From positions 1,648,704 through 1,712,703 of the forward strand of contig MNCI01003975.1 of NCBI GenBank assembly GCA_015680685.1: a DNA stretch of 64,000 bases, written 5' to 3'. The stretch comes from Gnetum montanum. Taxonomy: Eukaryota > Streptophyta > Gnetopsida > Gnetales > Gnetaceae. Below the pieces are notes generated by a model that did not search any database, had not been told where the DNA came from, and saw only the letters and a list, made by a program, of their open reading frames with translations. Below, one piece after another: positions 11,730 to 22,275 of the stretch; positions within the stretch are counted from its first letter, which is position 1, and each line of letters begins with the position of its first letter. The position numbers and the translations under genes are program-made.

Positions 11730-12935
11730 AACCATGGAGACCAAAGTCGATGATCGGATGAATGCCCTTGAGGAACAAATTAATGAAATCAAGGATATCC
11801 AAGAGGAACTTCGTTAGTAAAATCAAGGGTTTGGGATAGAGATGTAGAACATGTTTGAAGAAATTAGGAAATTGTCCCAAATTTTAGAAGAAAAATGGTT
11901 AGAAATGCAAGGAATGATAGATTCCTTTGTAGACTCCATCAAGCAATTAACTAATCATTTCACCTAGCCTTCTATTCCAATCCACTTTCCACCTAGGGAC
12001 CAATGCCAAGATAGTCCTCACATTACAGAGATCAAAATCAAGATCAACTTTCCCCTAGGGATTAGCATAGAAACCAATTCCCACCTATTGGACACCAAGA
12101 TGCTAATGTCCCTTCATTAGGTCAAAGAATGGAACCTAAAGGTGAGGGATACTACAATTGAAAAAATGCACCAAGAGAATCACTAACCAAAGTTTATGCC
12201 AAAAAGATAAAACTAGATCATTATGATGGAACCCTTGGATCTAGTGCCAAGGTGAAAGATTGGCTTGATATAATGAAACATTACTTTGATTTGTTGAATT
12301 TGTCAAGCCAATAATGTTTAGAACTTGTCTCCTTGTACTTGAGAGAACTTGTAATAACATGGTAGAATGAATTGAGATCTTAAGGATTGATTACAAATTG
12401 GCTTAACTTCTTTTGAGATTTTAAACAAAAATTTCTATTGGATTCCTTCCTCAAAGAACGTAAGATGAGATTTGATTCCTTAATATTAGGAGGAAAATCC
12501 ATGGAAGATGACTACAAGGAATTATATAATCTTTCTTTGTATGTAAGTTATTGGGATGAGGTAGAATTAGCTTCAAAGTTTATTGGTGGACTACACACAC
12601 AACTGCAACCCTAGACATGAGCACATAACTCTCAAATAGTTGATGAAGCCTATAGGATTGCTAAAGAATGCAAAGAATCAAATCAAGCATGAACTACCAT
12701 TTCACAAGCAATGGTAGAAGAAACACCATCTAAGAGAGCTTGATTAGGATGTTTTACTTATGGTGAAGATCATTTTAAATGAGATTGTCCAAAATTATGA
12801 GCAAAAATACAAAGAAATAATCAAACCAGGAATCAAAATCCCATCCCAAACATGACCAATAGAAAAGTCCAAACCACCATGATAGCCATGAAGAAGATTT
12901 CAACATCAGCTAAGTCAGGTTTGAGAAAATTTTAA
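11730..12935 (+). pseudogene. Gag of chromovirus-like Ty3/gypsy element D
   Basis: The frame starts near ATGGAGACCAAAGTCG (11730). It encodes an N-terminal coiled coil (MNALEEQINEIKDIQEEL, 11760-11815), a Pro/Asn/Gln linker, then the Gag core with KKIKLDHYDGT (about 12205), LVSLYLRELVITW (12325) and MEDDYKELYNLS (about 12500). It ends with a zinc knuckle of the form CFTYGEDHFKxDCP (about 12752-12795), whose second Cys reads Tyr. Gag would form the virus-like particle. Stops are mainly TAG/TGA. Element E (minus strand) carries a clear homologue, and the protease follows in the same orientation. Confidence 0.85.
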
Positions 12936-13019
12936 TTTTCTTTATTGATTTTTAATGATAAATTAAAGGTAAAAAATTAAATTTTTGATTGATAGTTGAT
13001 TAATTAAGTTATTAAAATT

Positions 13020-13429
13020 AAGTTTTCCTTCCAAGAAATTCATTAGGTTAGAACTTGTAGATGAAACAACTATGAGCAAGCATATCAAGTACGGAGAAGT
13101 TACCTTTACTTTGTAAGCATGCATTTCATTGATAAATTCTTTGAATTTGAATTAGGTGATGTCGATGAAATCTTAGAAATGTCTTTTCTACAAAAATTTG
13201 ATATTACTTCCCAATTTGGAACACATATTTTAAAAGTCCCAATCGTTGATAAAGTCAGGGTTCTAAGGGAGGTAGAAACAACAAAGAAAATTCACATGAT
13301 AACCATTAAGAAAGGCAAGAGATTCATCAAAAAGGATGATACTATATTTGTCGCTAAAGTAACTTAACCTCAAAAATCCTATGACATTGAGATTCCAAAT
13401 GAACTTGAGGAATATAATAATGAAGTATT
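13020..13429 (+). pseudogene. Protease and protease-RT linker of element D
   Basis: The protease C-terminal half is recognisable in FIDKFFEFELGDVDEILEMS (about 13120-13180), the chromovirus strand normally followed by FLQKF, which is present. The upstream active-site DSG triad is not visible, so the N-terminal half is lost or scrambled. The linker (NELEEYNNEVF) runs up to 13429, where element C is inserted. The pol frame resumes at 19617. Confidence 0.75.
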
Positions 13430-13434
13430 TTGTG

Positions 13435-14928
13435 TGTAATGTACCCATTCCCAAATGATGCTTCTACAGAATGAAGACGATACCTCTTCTGATGAAGTGT
13501 CATTAAGTCAATGTGTTGACTGGGCTGCGTATATGGGGTCGTGTATACCTGGCCACGTTGACACGGGCCTGTCGATGTAGCCTCCCTACGTTGACGTGGC
13601 CCCGTTTACGCAATTGCCTATCTCGGCCTATAAATAAGAGGGTCTTCCGCCTCATTTAGGCATCTTTCAGTTAGTTGTAGCAAAGCTCTTGTAGTTTGTT
13701 CCCGTAGGAGATAGAATATTTTCCAAGTGCCTGTAGTAGGTGTAAGAAAAGTGATCGGCTCTTGATTCAAGCATTGATGTATCTGAGCCCATTGGCATGA
13801 CGACAATAAATACGAACTATTCAAGCATTCCTTGCAACATTTAGACTTAGCTATTTTATGCATTCAATAGTTTAAGATGTTTATGCTTTGTTAATTACTT
13901 ATTAATTACTTAAGTTTCTATTATTGTTATCTTGATCGCTATTTCTTATTCATAGTTCATAAAGGCCATAAGTACGACCATCTCGAACATAAATCAAACA
14001 CTTGGTAAGCCCAGTGATGCTTAACGTCTAATCACCCAGAAGTGTTAGGAGATTCTCAGAATGTATTCGAAAGATGGGATCGGATACTTATGCTAGGAAT
14101 AGTTAAAGTACAAGCTAGGATAATTATATATTAGATAATAGTTCATTCCTTACTCTTCATACCTTAATTAGCTGCCAAAAGATATGCAAAAAGATATAAA
14201 AATCATTAGCCTTAATCTCACTTAACCATTGTAATTAGAACATCACAAGTGAGATTAGGAAGATAGTGACCGTTCTAACCCAAGGGTTTCACTGGTTAGG
14301 GTCTGGTGTATGTCACGTGTTTACAGTCTATGGAATTCGACCAAGTCACGTGTGAACACCATGATTCGTATGGTTGGGCGTAGGGGTACCTAGCCGCTCA
14401 TCATCTTCATAACAAGTGTTATCCTTATCTTAACAAAGACTAAAAAGGGTAGTTGTAATTGATACTTGAAAGGATGCAATGTAATAATGGACATGTCTAT
14501 TGAGGTGACCTTTGGGGATTTGACCTAAGGCATTCATAGTTGGGTTTAGAGGTTGTGCTAGCATGAGGTGGCAGAGTCGGTATAGGCAAGTCACAAGAGC
14601 TGGGTGAAGCAGGACATGAAGAGGACAAGACATCTCTTTTGGTCAGTTGTAGGCCTAACTATGATGGTAGTGCTAGATTTCCTCTAAGGGGATAAATGCA
14701 AAAGGAAAAAGATCCCAAGAAACACTCTTAGAGCATAATCCAAATACTCCATTTCATATCAATAAAGCATTTATTTCTGTCTCTTTCTAAATTTTTCCTA
14801 TTATTTCCTTTATGCATAATGTCAAATGTTACATATATTTAATGTTTGGTATATTTTCTTCTTACACATAATGTCTAACATAATATACATTTGACATTTT
14901 CCATGACATCCAGTAATGGAATGTCATA
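13435..14928 (+). mobile_element. 5' LTR of element C (interrupted)
   Basis: It starts TGTAATGTACCC and ends ggaatgtcata. It is interrupted at 13490-14403 by a solo Athila-type LTR plus one TSD copy. The flanking parts align with 19041-19616, for example the shared ggatgcaatgtaataatggacatgtct and the cataatgtctaacata repeat near the 3' end. Confidence 0.85.
13490..14403 (+). mobile_element. Solo LTR of Athila-type element, TSD TCTTC
   Basis: It starts TGATGAAGTG and ends GCCGCTCATCA, the same termini as the full element at 28776-41198. The 5-bp flanks are identical: TCTTC at 13485-13489 and 14404-14408. A TATAAATA box is at 13629-13636, preceded by cgtatatgg/cgtgtatac/cgtttacg repeats. A solo LTR with TSD is the usual product of recombination between the two LTRs of an inserted element. 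Confidence 0.95.
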
Positions 14929-14930
14929 AT

Positions 14931-14942
14931 TGATGTCAGAGC
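14931..14942 (+). promoter_or_regulatory. Primer-binding site of element C (initiator tRNA-Met type)
   Basis: tgatgtcagagc differs at two positions from TGGTATCAGAGC, the complement of the initiator tRNA-Met 3' end that many plant LTR elements use. It starts 2 bp after the 5' LTR. Confidence 0.75.
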
Positions 14943-15429
14943 AAACCACAACCTAAGGGTCATTCAAACCCATGGGTTGACTACAACATGCATTTGATGA
15001 TGAATCATGAATCCATGACATAAGGAAAATCATTGATCATTACTAGATGCACCATATGTTTTAGATATCCCACCAATCAACAAAATTCTTTCATGGATAT
15101 CATTGATCGATGAAGATTTAATTATGCCTTATCAAGATTCATCATTTGCAAGAGATGTTGGTAAGACAAGGATACATTAGTCCAGGTAACTCTTACCCAT
15201 ATTAATACTATAAATATTAATTTATTAACATCATTGTTAATTTTCCCCTAAAAAATTAGTAACTATGACTAGAATTGATTTTGTTTTTTTGAAACTCATT
15301 ATCCAAGTAATCTAGAAGGCCTCAACTTACCATATGTTAGCCTAGAAATGCTTGTTCAATGAAATAGGCTATTTTGGTCCTTTTAATTCTTAAATTTAAA
15401 CTTCATTTTTAAATCTTAAGAATATATCC
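14943..15429 (+). other. Untranslated leader of element C, first part
   Basis: AT-rich sequence between the PBS and the 5S-containing leader module. No open frame or recognisable motif was seen. Confidence 0.5.
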
Positions 15430-15824
15430 AATTCATAGTGCTCATTAAGATGATTCCAATGGTACAAATTTTATCTCAATCAAACTTACGATTTGAAAGA
15501 TATCGCTATTTTAAGTTTATAATTATGTGTGCATTAAAATAATATTAAATTATTAAATTATTATTATAATAAAATAAAAAGGGAAGGGGGAGAAGAGTGG
15601 GAGGCCATGGGCTCAAACCCAGTGCCAAGATAGCTACATTCACCGACGATGGCACTAGCCCCATCAATGAAGGGCCAATGGCTAGTTGCTAGTCACTAGC
15701 TACCAATCGCATCACCCTGCAAGCATGTACCACTATTACTCATTGCCTACTATTTTGCTATTGTTGCTACATGTCGCTTTGCTAATTCCATGTCTTGGTG
15801 ACTGCTACTGCCACACATTGACAA

Positions 15825-16140
15825 CATTATTCATAATGGGCTCCTCCAATGATACGCAGGCATCGATGATGCCATGCATAATAGGCTCCATCGATGCTCT
15901 GCAAGCATTGATGGTGCTATCCATAATGGGCTCCTTTGATGCCTCACAAGCATTGACAGTGACATCCATAACAAGCTCCTTCAATGCCCAATGGACACTA
16001 ATCATGTTTCTCATAACGGGCTCCTTTGATGCTCCATGGGCACCAATGGTGCCATTCATAATGGGCTCCTTTGGTATCCCATGGGCACCAATGGTTCTTC
16101 CCATAATAGTCTCCTTCGATGCCTCATGAGCATTGATGGA
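15825..16140. repeat. 45-bp minisatellite in element C leader
   Basis: Units of the form cataatgggctcctttgatg...accaatggtgcc repeat every 45 bp (for example at 16021 and 16066). The open frames on both strands (15686-16129 and 16152-15805) simply read a 15-residue repeat and are not genes. Confidence 0.85.
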
Positions 16141-16786
16141 AGCACCAATCATTACCTTTTTTGATGTCCTTCGATGTCAAGAAAACCCTTGCCACCGATG
16201 CTAACATTATTCTATCCTTCTTCCATCCCTACTACAGTTGCACCAATCCTTTCTACGAGCCATGTAGGCCCTAACATGGATCCTGCAGACCCCTAAGCAA
16301 GCTGCACAGGCCCCATTAGGATCCATGCAAAGGCCTTGCAGAAGTTGCACTAGCACTATGTTGACCATGTTGGCTCCACATAGGTTGCACTGGCAATGCA
16401 AGGGCCATGTGAAATTTTCCCTATGTAAGTTATGATGGTCCCTATAAGGGTTGTAGGATGCATAACCCACACCCAAGCTATGCCACAAGAAACACCAAAT
16501 GCACCATTAGGCCACTGCCTACTTCTCATACATGTTGTCATCCTCTGCCTTAACTATTGATGTTTCCTCAATGTCATTGTTGTTATTGCTACCACCGTAG
16601 CCATCACTGCCCCCATCTCTACCTACTGTATGATGAAGAAATTCCCATCAACTAATAAAAAATTTAAAATTTTTGTCAATTGATAGAAAATTCAAAGTTT
16701 CTATCTTGAGGTAGTTAGTTTAAAATAAAAAATGCATGAAAATAATTTTGAAAAATAGAATTTGGCACCTTGGTAACAACAAAGAT

Positions 16787-16852
16787 AAAAATTTCATAAT
16801 TAAGCATGCTCGTACTCGAGTAGTATTGGGATTGGTGACCTTCTTGGAACTT
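16787..16852 (+). other. 5S rRNA-like segment in the element C leader
   Basis: aatttcataattaagcatgct matches the 5S A-box region with only C-to-T/G-to-A changes. It is followed by cgagtagtattggg (intermediate element) and attggtgaccttct (C-box region, one base off ggatgggtgacc). As in element D, the first third of 5S is not recognisable. The two copies have different mutations, so they decayed independently. Confidence 0.8.
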
Positions 16853-17500
16853 TCATTTTACATGCCAAAAGATTATGAACTCTATAAGTGATAACTTTTG
16901 ATTTTGAAATCCTTTTTCAATGAATGAAGAGTTGTTTCCTATAGATTTGAACCTTTTAAAGCCAATGGTGAAGTCAAATCTATCCTATGGAATCCCAAGA
17001 ATTAGTTTTTACTCCTTGCCTTATATAGTTCCTAAATACCCTCAAAGGTTTAATTTTAGCACAACTTGAGCACACGATGTCCTTTTTCAACATATGAATA
17101 GTCATTTCCAATATTTTTAACACTCTTAAACTTAATGGTGAGGTTAAATTTATTATCTAGATACTTGATAATTTGATGGTATTATGAAATTGTGCCTTAA
17201 AAGTCGACAACATAAGGATAACTAATCATGCCTTGTTGCAAAAATAACCTTTGTAGATAGCCTTAAGATCTGTATGACATGTTATTAGTTACACTACCAA
17301 AGTCAGTGTCTTAAGGGGGTAGAAAGATCATTAAGAATTAAGTGAATGTCATTAAATATTACTAAAATTTGATCATGTAGTTAGGTAGTTAACATTACTA
17401 AAATTAGTTGGAGAATTAGTTGATAAAACAGAACAGTCTTCAATGATTACAAAGACGTACATCAATTTTCCTTGCAACAAAAAACATATGATAGAATAAC

Positions 17501-18632
17501 ATGGAGACTCAAAATATCATTTCAATAAGGTGTATGATACCTATGAAGAGAAATGATCTAGAGGAAAATCCAAGATCCTTTGCAAGTGAGAAAAAACATC
17601 TGTTATGTCCACCATGGGCCTTAGATTGGCATGAATATCAATACCCATGCATCTTAGTAAAATTACAAGATTTTTATGCTAATGTTTTGTTCTTACAAGA
17701 AGTCTTGCCATGGGATTTTCTATACCAATTCTAACTAGATTTGGAAAAGATGGGATATAGAGGTATTTATATGCAAAACGGTTCTTATGAAAGTTCTTCT
17801 TTTGAGCCATACAGATTATCCTATTGGAGAAATCACAACATGGATGGTTGCACAACCTTTATAAAGAATTCAAGTTTGAATTAGTACAAAGATTTAAATG
17901 GAGTTTACAAAATATGATTTTTGAAATTCTAGAACTTCAAGTCATGAAAGAACAATCAATATTTTAGAAAAATCACATAGCCTTGGTAGTGATTCTAATA
18001 GTTCATCTATCAGGAAGCTGTGTATGTGTGGTTAACACATATTTAATTGCCAAACCAACATGTTTAGATGTTAGACTATATCAAGGAGCATACTTAATTA
18101 AGCAAATAGAAGTAAGTTATTCCTAAGTTATACAGATGCAGTTCCATTTATTCTTTGTGGAGACTTCAATGCAAAAGTTGGAAGTAGTGTTTATCAATTT
18201 TTAAAATATGGATGTGTAACAGAATCCTTGGATGATAAATCTAATTTGAAGAAGATGTTTCCATCAATTTAGCATGAAATTCCATTAGCTAGTGCATATT
18301 CTACATGTTTTGAATCTTTAGTACATAAATTAGATTCCATAATTTAGGAACAAATGATGTTCATGGATAGTACTCATCAAGAATCATAATTTACCAATTA
18401 CTCTGCTATGATTAATGAAGATGGATCAACAACATTCTTCACTGAGACTTTGGATTATATTTGGTATGATGTTTGATTCATCCAAGTTACCAAATTACTA
18501 AAGTTAATTTCTAAAGAAGAATTTGAGAAGAGTTAAGATCAAGCCTTGCCATCTTAAATAAGGTCATTTGATCATATGCCACTTATGGCAGAATTACAAT
18601 TACTTTCATCAATTCATAAGGTTGATTAAGAT
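17501..18632 (+). pseudogene. Captured, intronless CCR4-type deadenylase catalytic domain
   Basis: Read through stops and about two frameshifts, the block follows the exonuclease-endonuclease-phosphatase domain of plant CCR4 in order: CPPWALDWHEY (about 17617), a catalytic-Glu motif LFLQEV (17689), DGCTTF (17838), a VCVVNTY strand (about 18024), FILCGDFNA (about 18148), LASAYST (about 18290), TLDYIWY (18449) and FDHMPLMAEL (about 18567). In the cell CCR4 is the Mg-dependent poly(A) nuclease of the CCR4-NOT complex. The ~1.1 kb covers the ~350-residue domain without gaps, so introns were lost through an RNA step. The leucine-rich-repeat N-terminus of canonical CCR4 is absent. Some catalytic positions survive, but the frame is dead today. 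Confidence 0.85.
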
Positions 18633-19040
18633 TAGGAAGTATCTCACACTTACTTTATTTGATAAATATTATTATTTTATTTATATTTTAATTAGATAAA
18701 TAAAATATCTAAAGTAATGGAAGTTGGGAATAAAGAATTTACCCTACCTTCACCTTGATAACCAGTTATGAGTTGCACCTTGTGTAACCCTAGTTAGGAC
18801 TAGTGATTGGTGGCTAGTAGATCTCTAATTTACCTCTTATCATTATCTTAGAAAATGAGCCAAATAATAATAAAATAATATATGAACTCTTGTATATTCT
18901 TCTCCCATATATTAATAATCAAGAAACAACTTCAAATCCAAAAGAAAAATCAAATTATTGGTGCACAAGATCATAAGGAGCTGGAAAAAAACAATGAACA
19001 TGGACTTGTTCAAGGACGAACAAAACCTAAGGGGGATAGA
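18633..19040 (+). other. 3' untranslated region of element C with polypurine tract
   Basis: AT-rich up to 18880, then a segment whose translation (ELEKNNEHGLVQGRTKPKG) resembles the tail of chromovirus pol before the polypurine tract aagggggataga (19029-19040). This suggests a short piece of the original gag-pol 3' end is kept next to the 3' LTR. Confidence 0.55.
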
Positions 19041-19616
19041 TTATACTGTTCCCATTTCCAAATGATGCTTCTACATAATGAGGATTATGCCTCTTGATAA
19101 AAAATGTTATCATTATCTTAACAAAGACCCAAAAGGGAAATTGCAATTAAGACTTGAAAGGATGCAATGTAATAATGGACATGTCTCTTAAGGTAACCTT
19201 TAGGGGTTTGACCTAAGGCAGTTATACTTGGGCTCAGAGGTCATGCTAGCATGGAGTGGTAGAGCCAATATAGGCAAGTCATGAGAGCTAAGTGAAGTAG
19301 GATAGGAAGAGGACTGGTCATTCCTTTTGGTTGGTTGTAGGCCTAATCATGGTGACAATTTTGGATTGCCTCTAAGGGGATAGATGCCAAAGGACAAAAA
19401 CCCCAAGGAACACTCTTAGAGCATGATCTAGATACTCCATTCCATATCAATAAAGCATTAATTTCTCTCTCTATCTACATTTTTTCTATTATTTCCTTTA
19501 TGCATAATGTTGAATGTTACATATATTTGACATTTGGTATATTGTCTTCTTACACATAATGTCTAACATAATGTATATTTGACATTTTTCATGACATCTA
19601 AGAATGGGATGTCACA
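19041..19616 (+). mobile_element. 3' LTR of element C
   Basis: Starts ttatactgttccc directly after the polypurine tract and ends gggatgtcaca. It is the uninterrupted counterpart of 13435-14928. The first bases differ from the 5' LTR start (TGTAATGT), by mutation. Confidence 0.85.
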
Positions 19617-20560
19617 TGGTGAAACTAGAAAATTACCTCTTAAAAGAACTATTGAACATACTATTGATATTTATCTTGGTACAAAACTAGTTTTGAAAGC
19701 CCCTTATAGGTTTTTCACTTCTCAATTAAGAGAATAGAAAGTATAATTAGACCAATTGTTGGAAGAATGGAAGATTTAACTTAGTGTCTCACCTTGGGGT
19801 GCACCAATATTATTCATCAAAAAGAAAGATGGTATGTTAAGATTATGCATTGATTATAGGACATTGAATAAAGTGATGATTAAAAATACTTATCTCTTAC
19901 CTAGGATCAATGACCTATTTGATTAGCTTATGGGTGCATGTTATTTTTCAAAGATAAATTTAAAATCAAGTTGCCACCAAATAAGGATTAAGAAAAAAGA
20001 CATTGAGAAAACTACATTCAAAACTAGGTATGGATTATATGAATTTGTAGTGATGCTATTTGGATTAACTAACACACCTGCAACATTCATGGTATTAATG
20101 AATAATATCTTTCATGAATACCTTGATCAATTTAATATAGTATTTATGGATGATATACTTATTTACTCTAAGTTAAAAGAAGAACATATTAAAAATTTAA
20201 AAATTATAATGGAAGTCCTTAAGGAACATTAGTTGAAAGCAAAATTACGTAAATGAGAACTCTTCAAAGAAGAAGTTTCATACTTGAGCCATATAGTATC
20301 TAAAAAAGGATTACAAGTAAGCCCACTGAAAGTTAGTGCAATTCGAGATTGGCTAGAACTAAAAGATGCTACAATAGTTTGTAGTTTCTTGGGCTTAATA
20401 GGTGCATACAGATGTTTTATTAAAGATTATTCTACTTTGATGGCCCCCTTGGCTGACCTTTTAAAAGAAAAACATGTGTTTAAGTTTGATGAAAAATGCA
20501 AGGAAGATTTCCTAAGATTAAAGATGCTACTCACAACAAGTCTATTATGAGAATTCTAAA
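19617..20560 (+). pseudogene. Reverse transcriptase of chromovirus-like element D
   Basis: It continues the element D frame after element C. Motifs in order: [14 protein letters not shown] (about 19792), [11 protein letters not shown] (19840), FSKINLKSSCHQI (about 19948), the catalytic FMDDILIYS (20144), and the connection AYRCFIKDYSTLMAPLA (20405). The FMDD catalytic pair is intact. Damage is mostly in-frame stops, at 19734, 19924, 20230 and elsewhere. The enzyme would copy element RNA into cDNA. Element E carries a minus-strand homologue. Confidence 0.9.
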
Positions 20561-20915
20561 TGAAGAAATATCATTCAAAGTCTCTATAGATGCTTGTGGA
20601 GTTGGAATTAGTGTAGTTCTTTCTCAAGAAGATAAAGTGCTATGCTTTGAATCTCATAAGTTTTGAGGAGCTAAGGTAAATTACTCAACTAATGATTTAG
20701 AATTACTAGAAATTGTTCATGCTTTGAAAATTTGGAGATACTATATTTGTGAAAAAATGTTTGTACTAACATTAAATCATAAAAGTTTAGAATACATGTA
20801 GAGACAACCTATTTTGAACACCTGACAATGATGATGGGTATAATTATTAGTTGAATATGATTTTGAAATTAAATATATTCTTGGAACAAAAATCTAGTAG
20901 CCTATGCCCTTAGTT
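20560..20915 (+). pseudogene. RNase H of element D
   Basis: Gypsy-type RNase H, frameshifted and with stops: an ASxxGIG-like opening (about 20585), NYSTNDLELLEIVHALKIW (about 20680) and a TLNHKSLEYM region (about 20770). It degrades the RNA strand of the hybrid. Linked to RT upstream and integrase downstream. Confidence 0.75.
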
Positions 20916-20926
20916 AAATGTGAAAC

Positions 20927-22000
20927 TTGATGATTGGCATTGTGACAATTCCTAGGGAAGAAGATCCTTACTTCAAGAATATCCTAACGAATATTTCTTC
21001 TGAGCCTCATTATGAACTTGATCCTAACTATCTATTGATGAAAGTACAAAGAGTATGTATACCAAAAGAAAGTTGGAGACTTAAGCTATTATGTGAAGCC
21101 CATGAAGTATCATATGCGAGACATCCGGGATATGTCAAAACTTCTATGATGATACAAAAATCCTATTTTTGGCCTGGAATGAAGAATGATGTATCCACAT
21201 ACATTAAAAACTACCCAACCTACCAAATAATAAAAGTTGAACAAAAGAAATTAAGTGGATTACTATAGCCTTTGGAAGTCCCAACCTAGAAATAGGAAGA
21301 CATTAGCATGGATTTCATTTTGGGATTATCAATAACCAAAAAGGAAAATGACTCAATCTTGGTAATGGTTGATCACCTATCAAAGATGGCTCATTTTATA
21401 CCTTTGAAATCTACAAAAAAAAAAGTTGAATAAGTAGCCCAAAAATTTTTATGAGAAGTATTTTGGTTACATGGATGTCCTAAATCTATCACTTCAAATT
21501 GAGATCCCAAGCTCATATTTGAATTTTAGAAACATTTCTTCAAGGAACTTAGAACCCAACTGAAATTCAACATAGCTTACCACCTAGAGATAGATGATCA
21601 AACTAAATGTGTGAACAAAGTATTAGAAGATATTCTATGAAGCTACATTAGGACTAAACCGAAGATGTGGTAGAAATTCTTTTATTTAGCTAAATCTACC
21701 TACAACAACAATTATCAAGGTTCCATACATCAAACACCATTCAAAGTAGTATATGGACATAATTACTGTATGTTACTAACTTGGGTAGATCCAACCTTAA
21801 GAATGATATGGAAGGAATAAGAAATGAAAATAATGTAAAATATTGTTACAAGAGTTAAACAAAATTTACAAGTTTCCCAAGACAAATATAAGGGATATGC
21901 GGATCAACATTGACATAACAAGGAATTCCAAATTGGAGATCAAGTACTATTGAGAGTAAATCTAGCAAGAGTTTCCTTAAATTATTAAAATATACTAAAT
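20927..22000 (+). pseudogene. Integrase of element D
   Basis: A zinc-binding region with HEVSYARHPGYVKT (about 21100) keeps the His pair, but both Cys positions read Tyr (NYPTYQI, about 21216). The core starts SMDFILGLS (about 21305). The second Asp position reads Asn (ITSN, about 21490) and the catalytic Glu position reads Lys (QTKCVNKVLED, about 21600). The C-terminal part has FKVVYGH and FQIGDQVLLRV (about 21930). No chromodomain is visible because the sequence jumps into LTR near 22025. All three kinds of active-site change are G-to-A or C-to-T. Confidence 0.85.
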
Positions 22001-22024
22001 TGATCACCCCTTCAGCTAGATATC

Positions 22025-22274
22025 CTAACCATGGTGGCAATTCCGAATTGCCTCTAAGGCATAAGTGTCATGGGAAGATAAACCAGAGGATGTTATAGTG
22101 TATCATTATCATCAATAAAAGTTTGTTTTCCTATGCTTTCCTTCCCATTAAATTTAGTGCATTAGTAATATGTACCAAGTTATTTCATTATATTTCCATT
22201 GTAAAATTCACAAGTATGATGAATTAAGTAATGAATGATTGAGTATTGATGACATTTGGGAATGGGGTGTCACA
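22025..22274 (+). mobile_element. Partial 3' LTR of element D
   Basis: ctaaccatggtggcaattc matches ctaatcatggtgacaattt in the element C 3' LTR (about 19343). It continues with an atcaataaaag signal (22114) and ends gaatggggtgtcaca, the same terminus as element C. The first third is missing. The similarity marks D as the likely autonomous relative of C. Confidence 0.75.
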
Positions 22275-22275
22275 A

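Larger units (their letters stand above)
15430..17220 (+). other. 5' leader module of element C (B-box-like, minisatellite, 5S-like)
   Basis: It aligns with the element D leader at 10420-11640: agatgattccaatggtac (15451), B-box-like gggctcaaacccag (15609-15622), 45-bp minisatellite, 5S-like segment (16787-16852), then ttttgaaatcc...gatttgaacctttt (16895-16955). The last block is partly repeated about 180 bp later (17080-17160: cctttttcaacatatgaatag...aatggtgaggttaaat). It sits between the PBS region and the captured gene, the place gag would follow in D. Confidence 0.6.
13435..19616 (+). mobile_element. Element C: LTR retrotransposon carrying a CCR4-like gene instead of gag-pol
   Basis: The 5' LTR is 13435-14928 (about 575 bp after removing a 919-bp insertion) and the 3' LTR is 19041-19616 (576 bp). 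They align throughout, including the atcaataaagcat polyadenylation region and the gg(g)atgtca end. A PBS (14931) follows the first and a polypurine tract (aagggggataga, 19029-19040) precedes the second. The flanks TTGTG (13430-13434) and TGGTG (19617-19621) look like one 5-bp TSD with a single change. Removing C rejoins the pol frame of element D exactly, which independently supports the boundaries. No gag, RT or integrase lies inside, so it must have been mobilised in trans, probably by a D-like element with similar LTRs. Confidence 0.85.

Noticed and set aside
15686-16152. Open frames on both strands (147 and 115 codons) as genes
   Set aside because: Both simply read the 45-bp minisatellite, whose period is a multiple of three.
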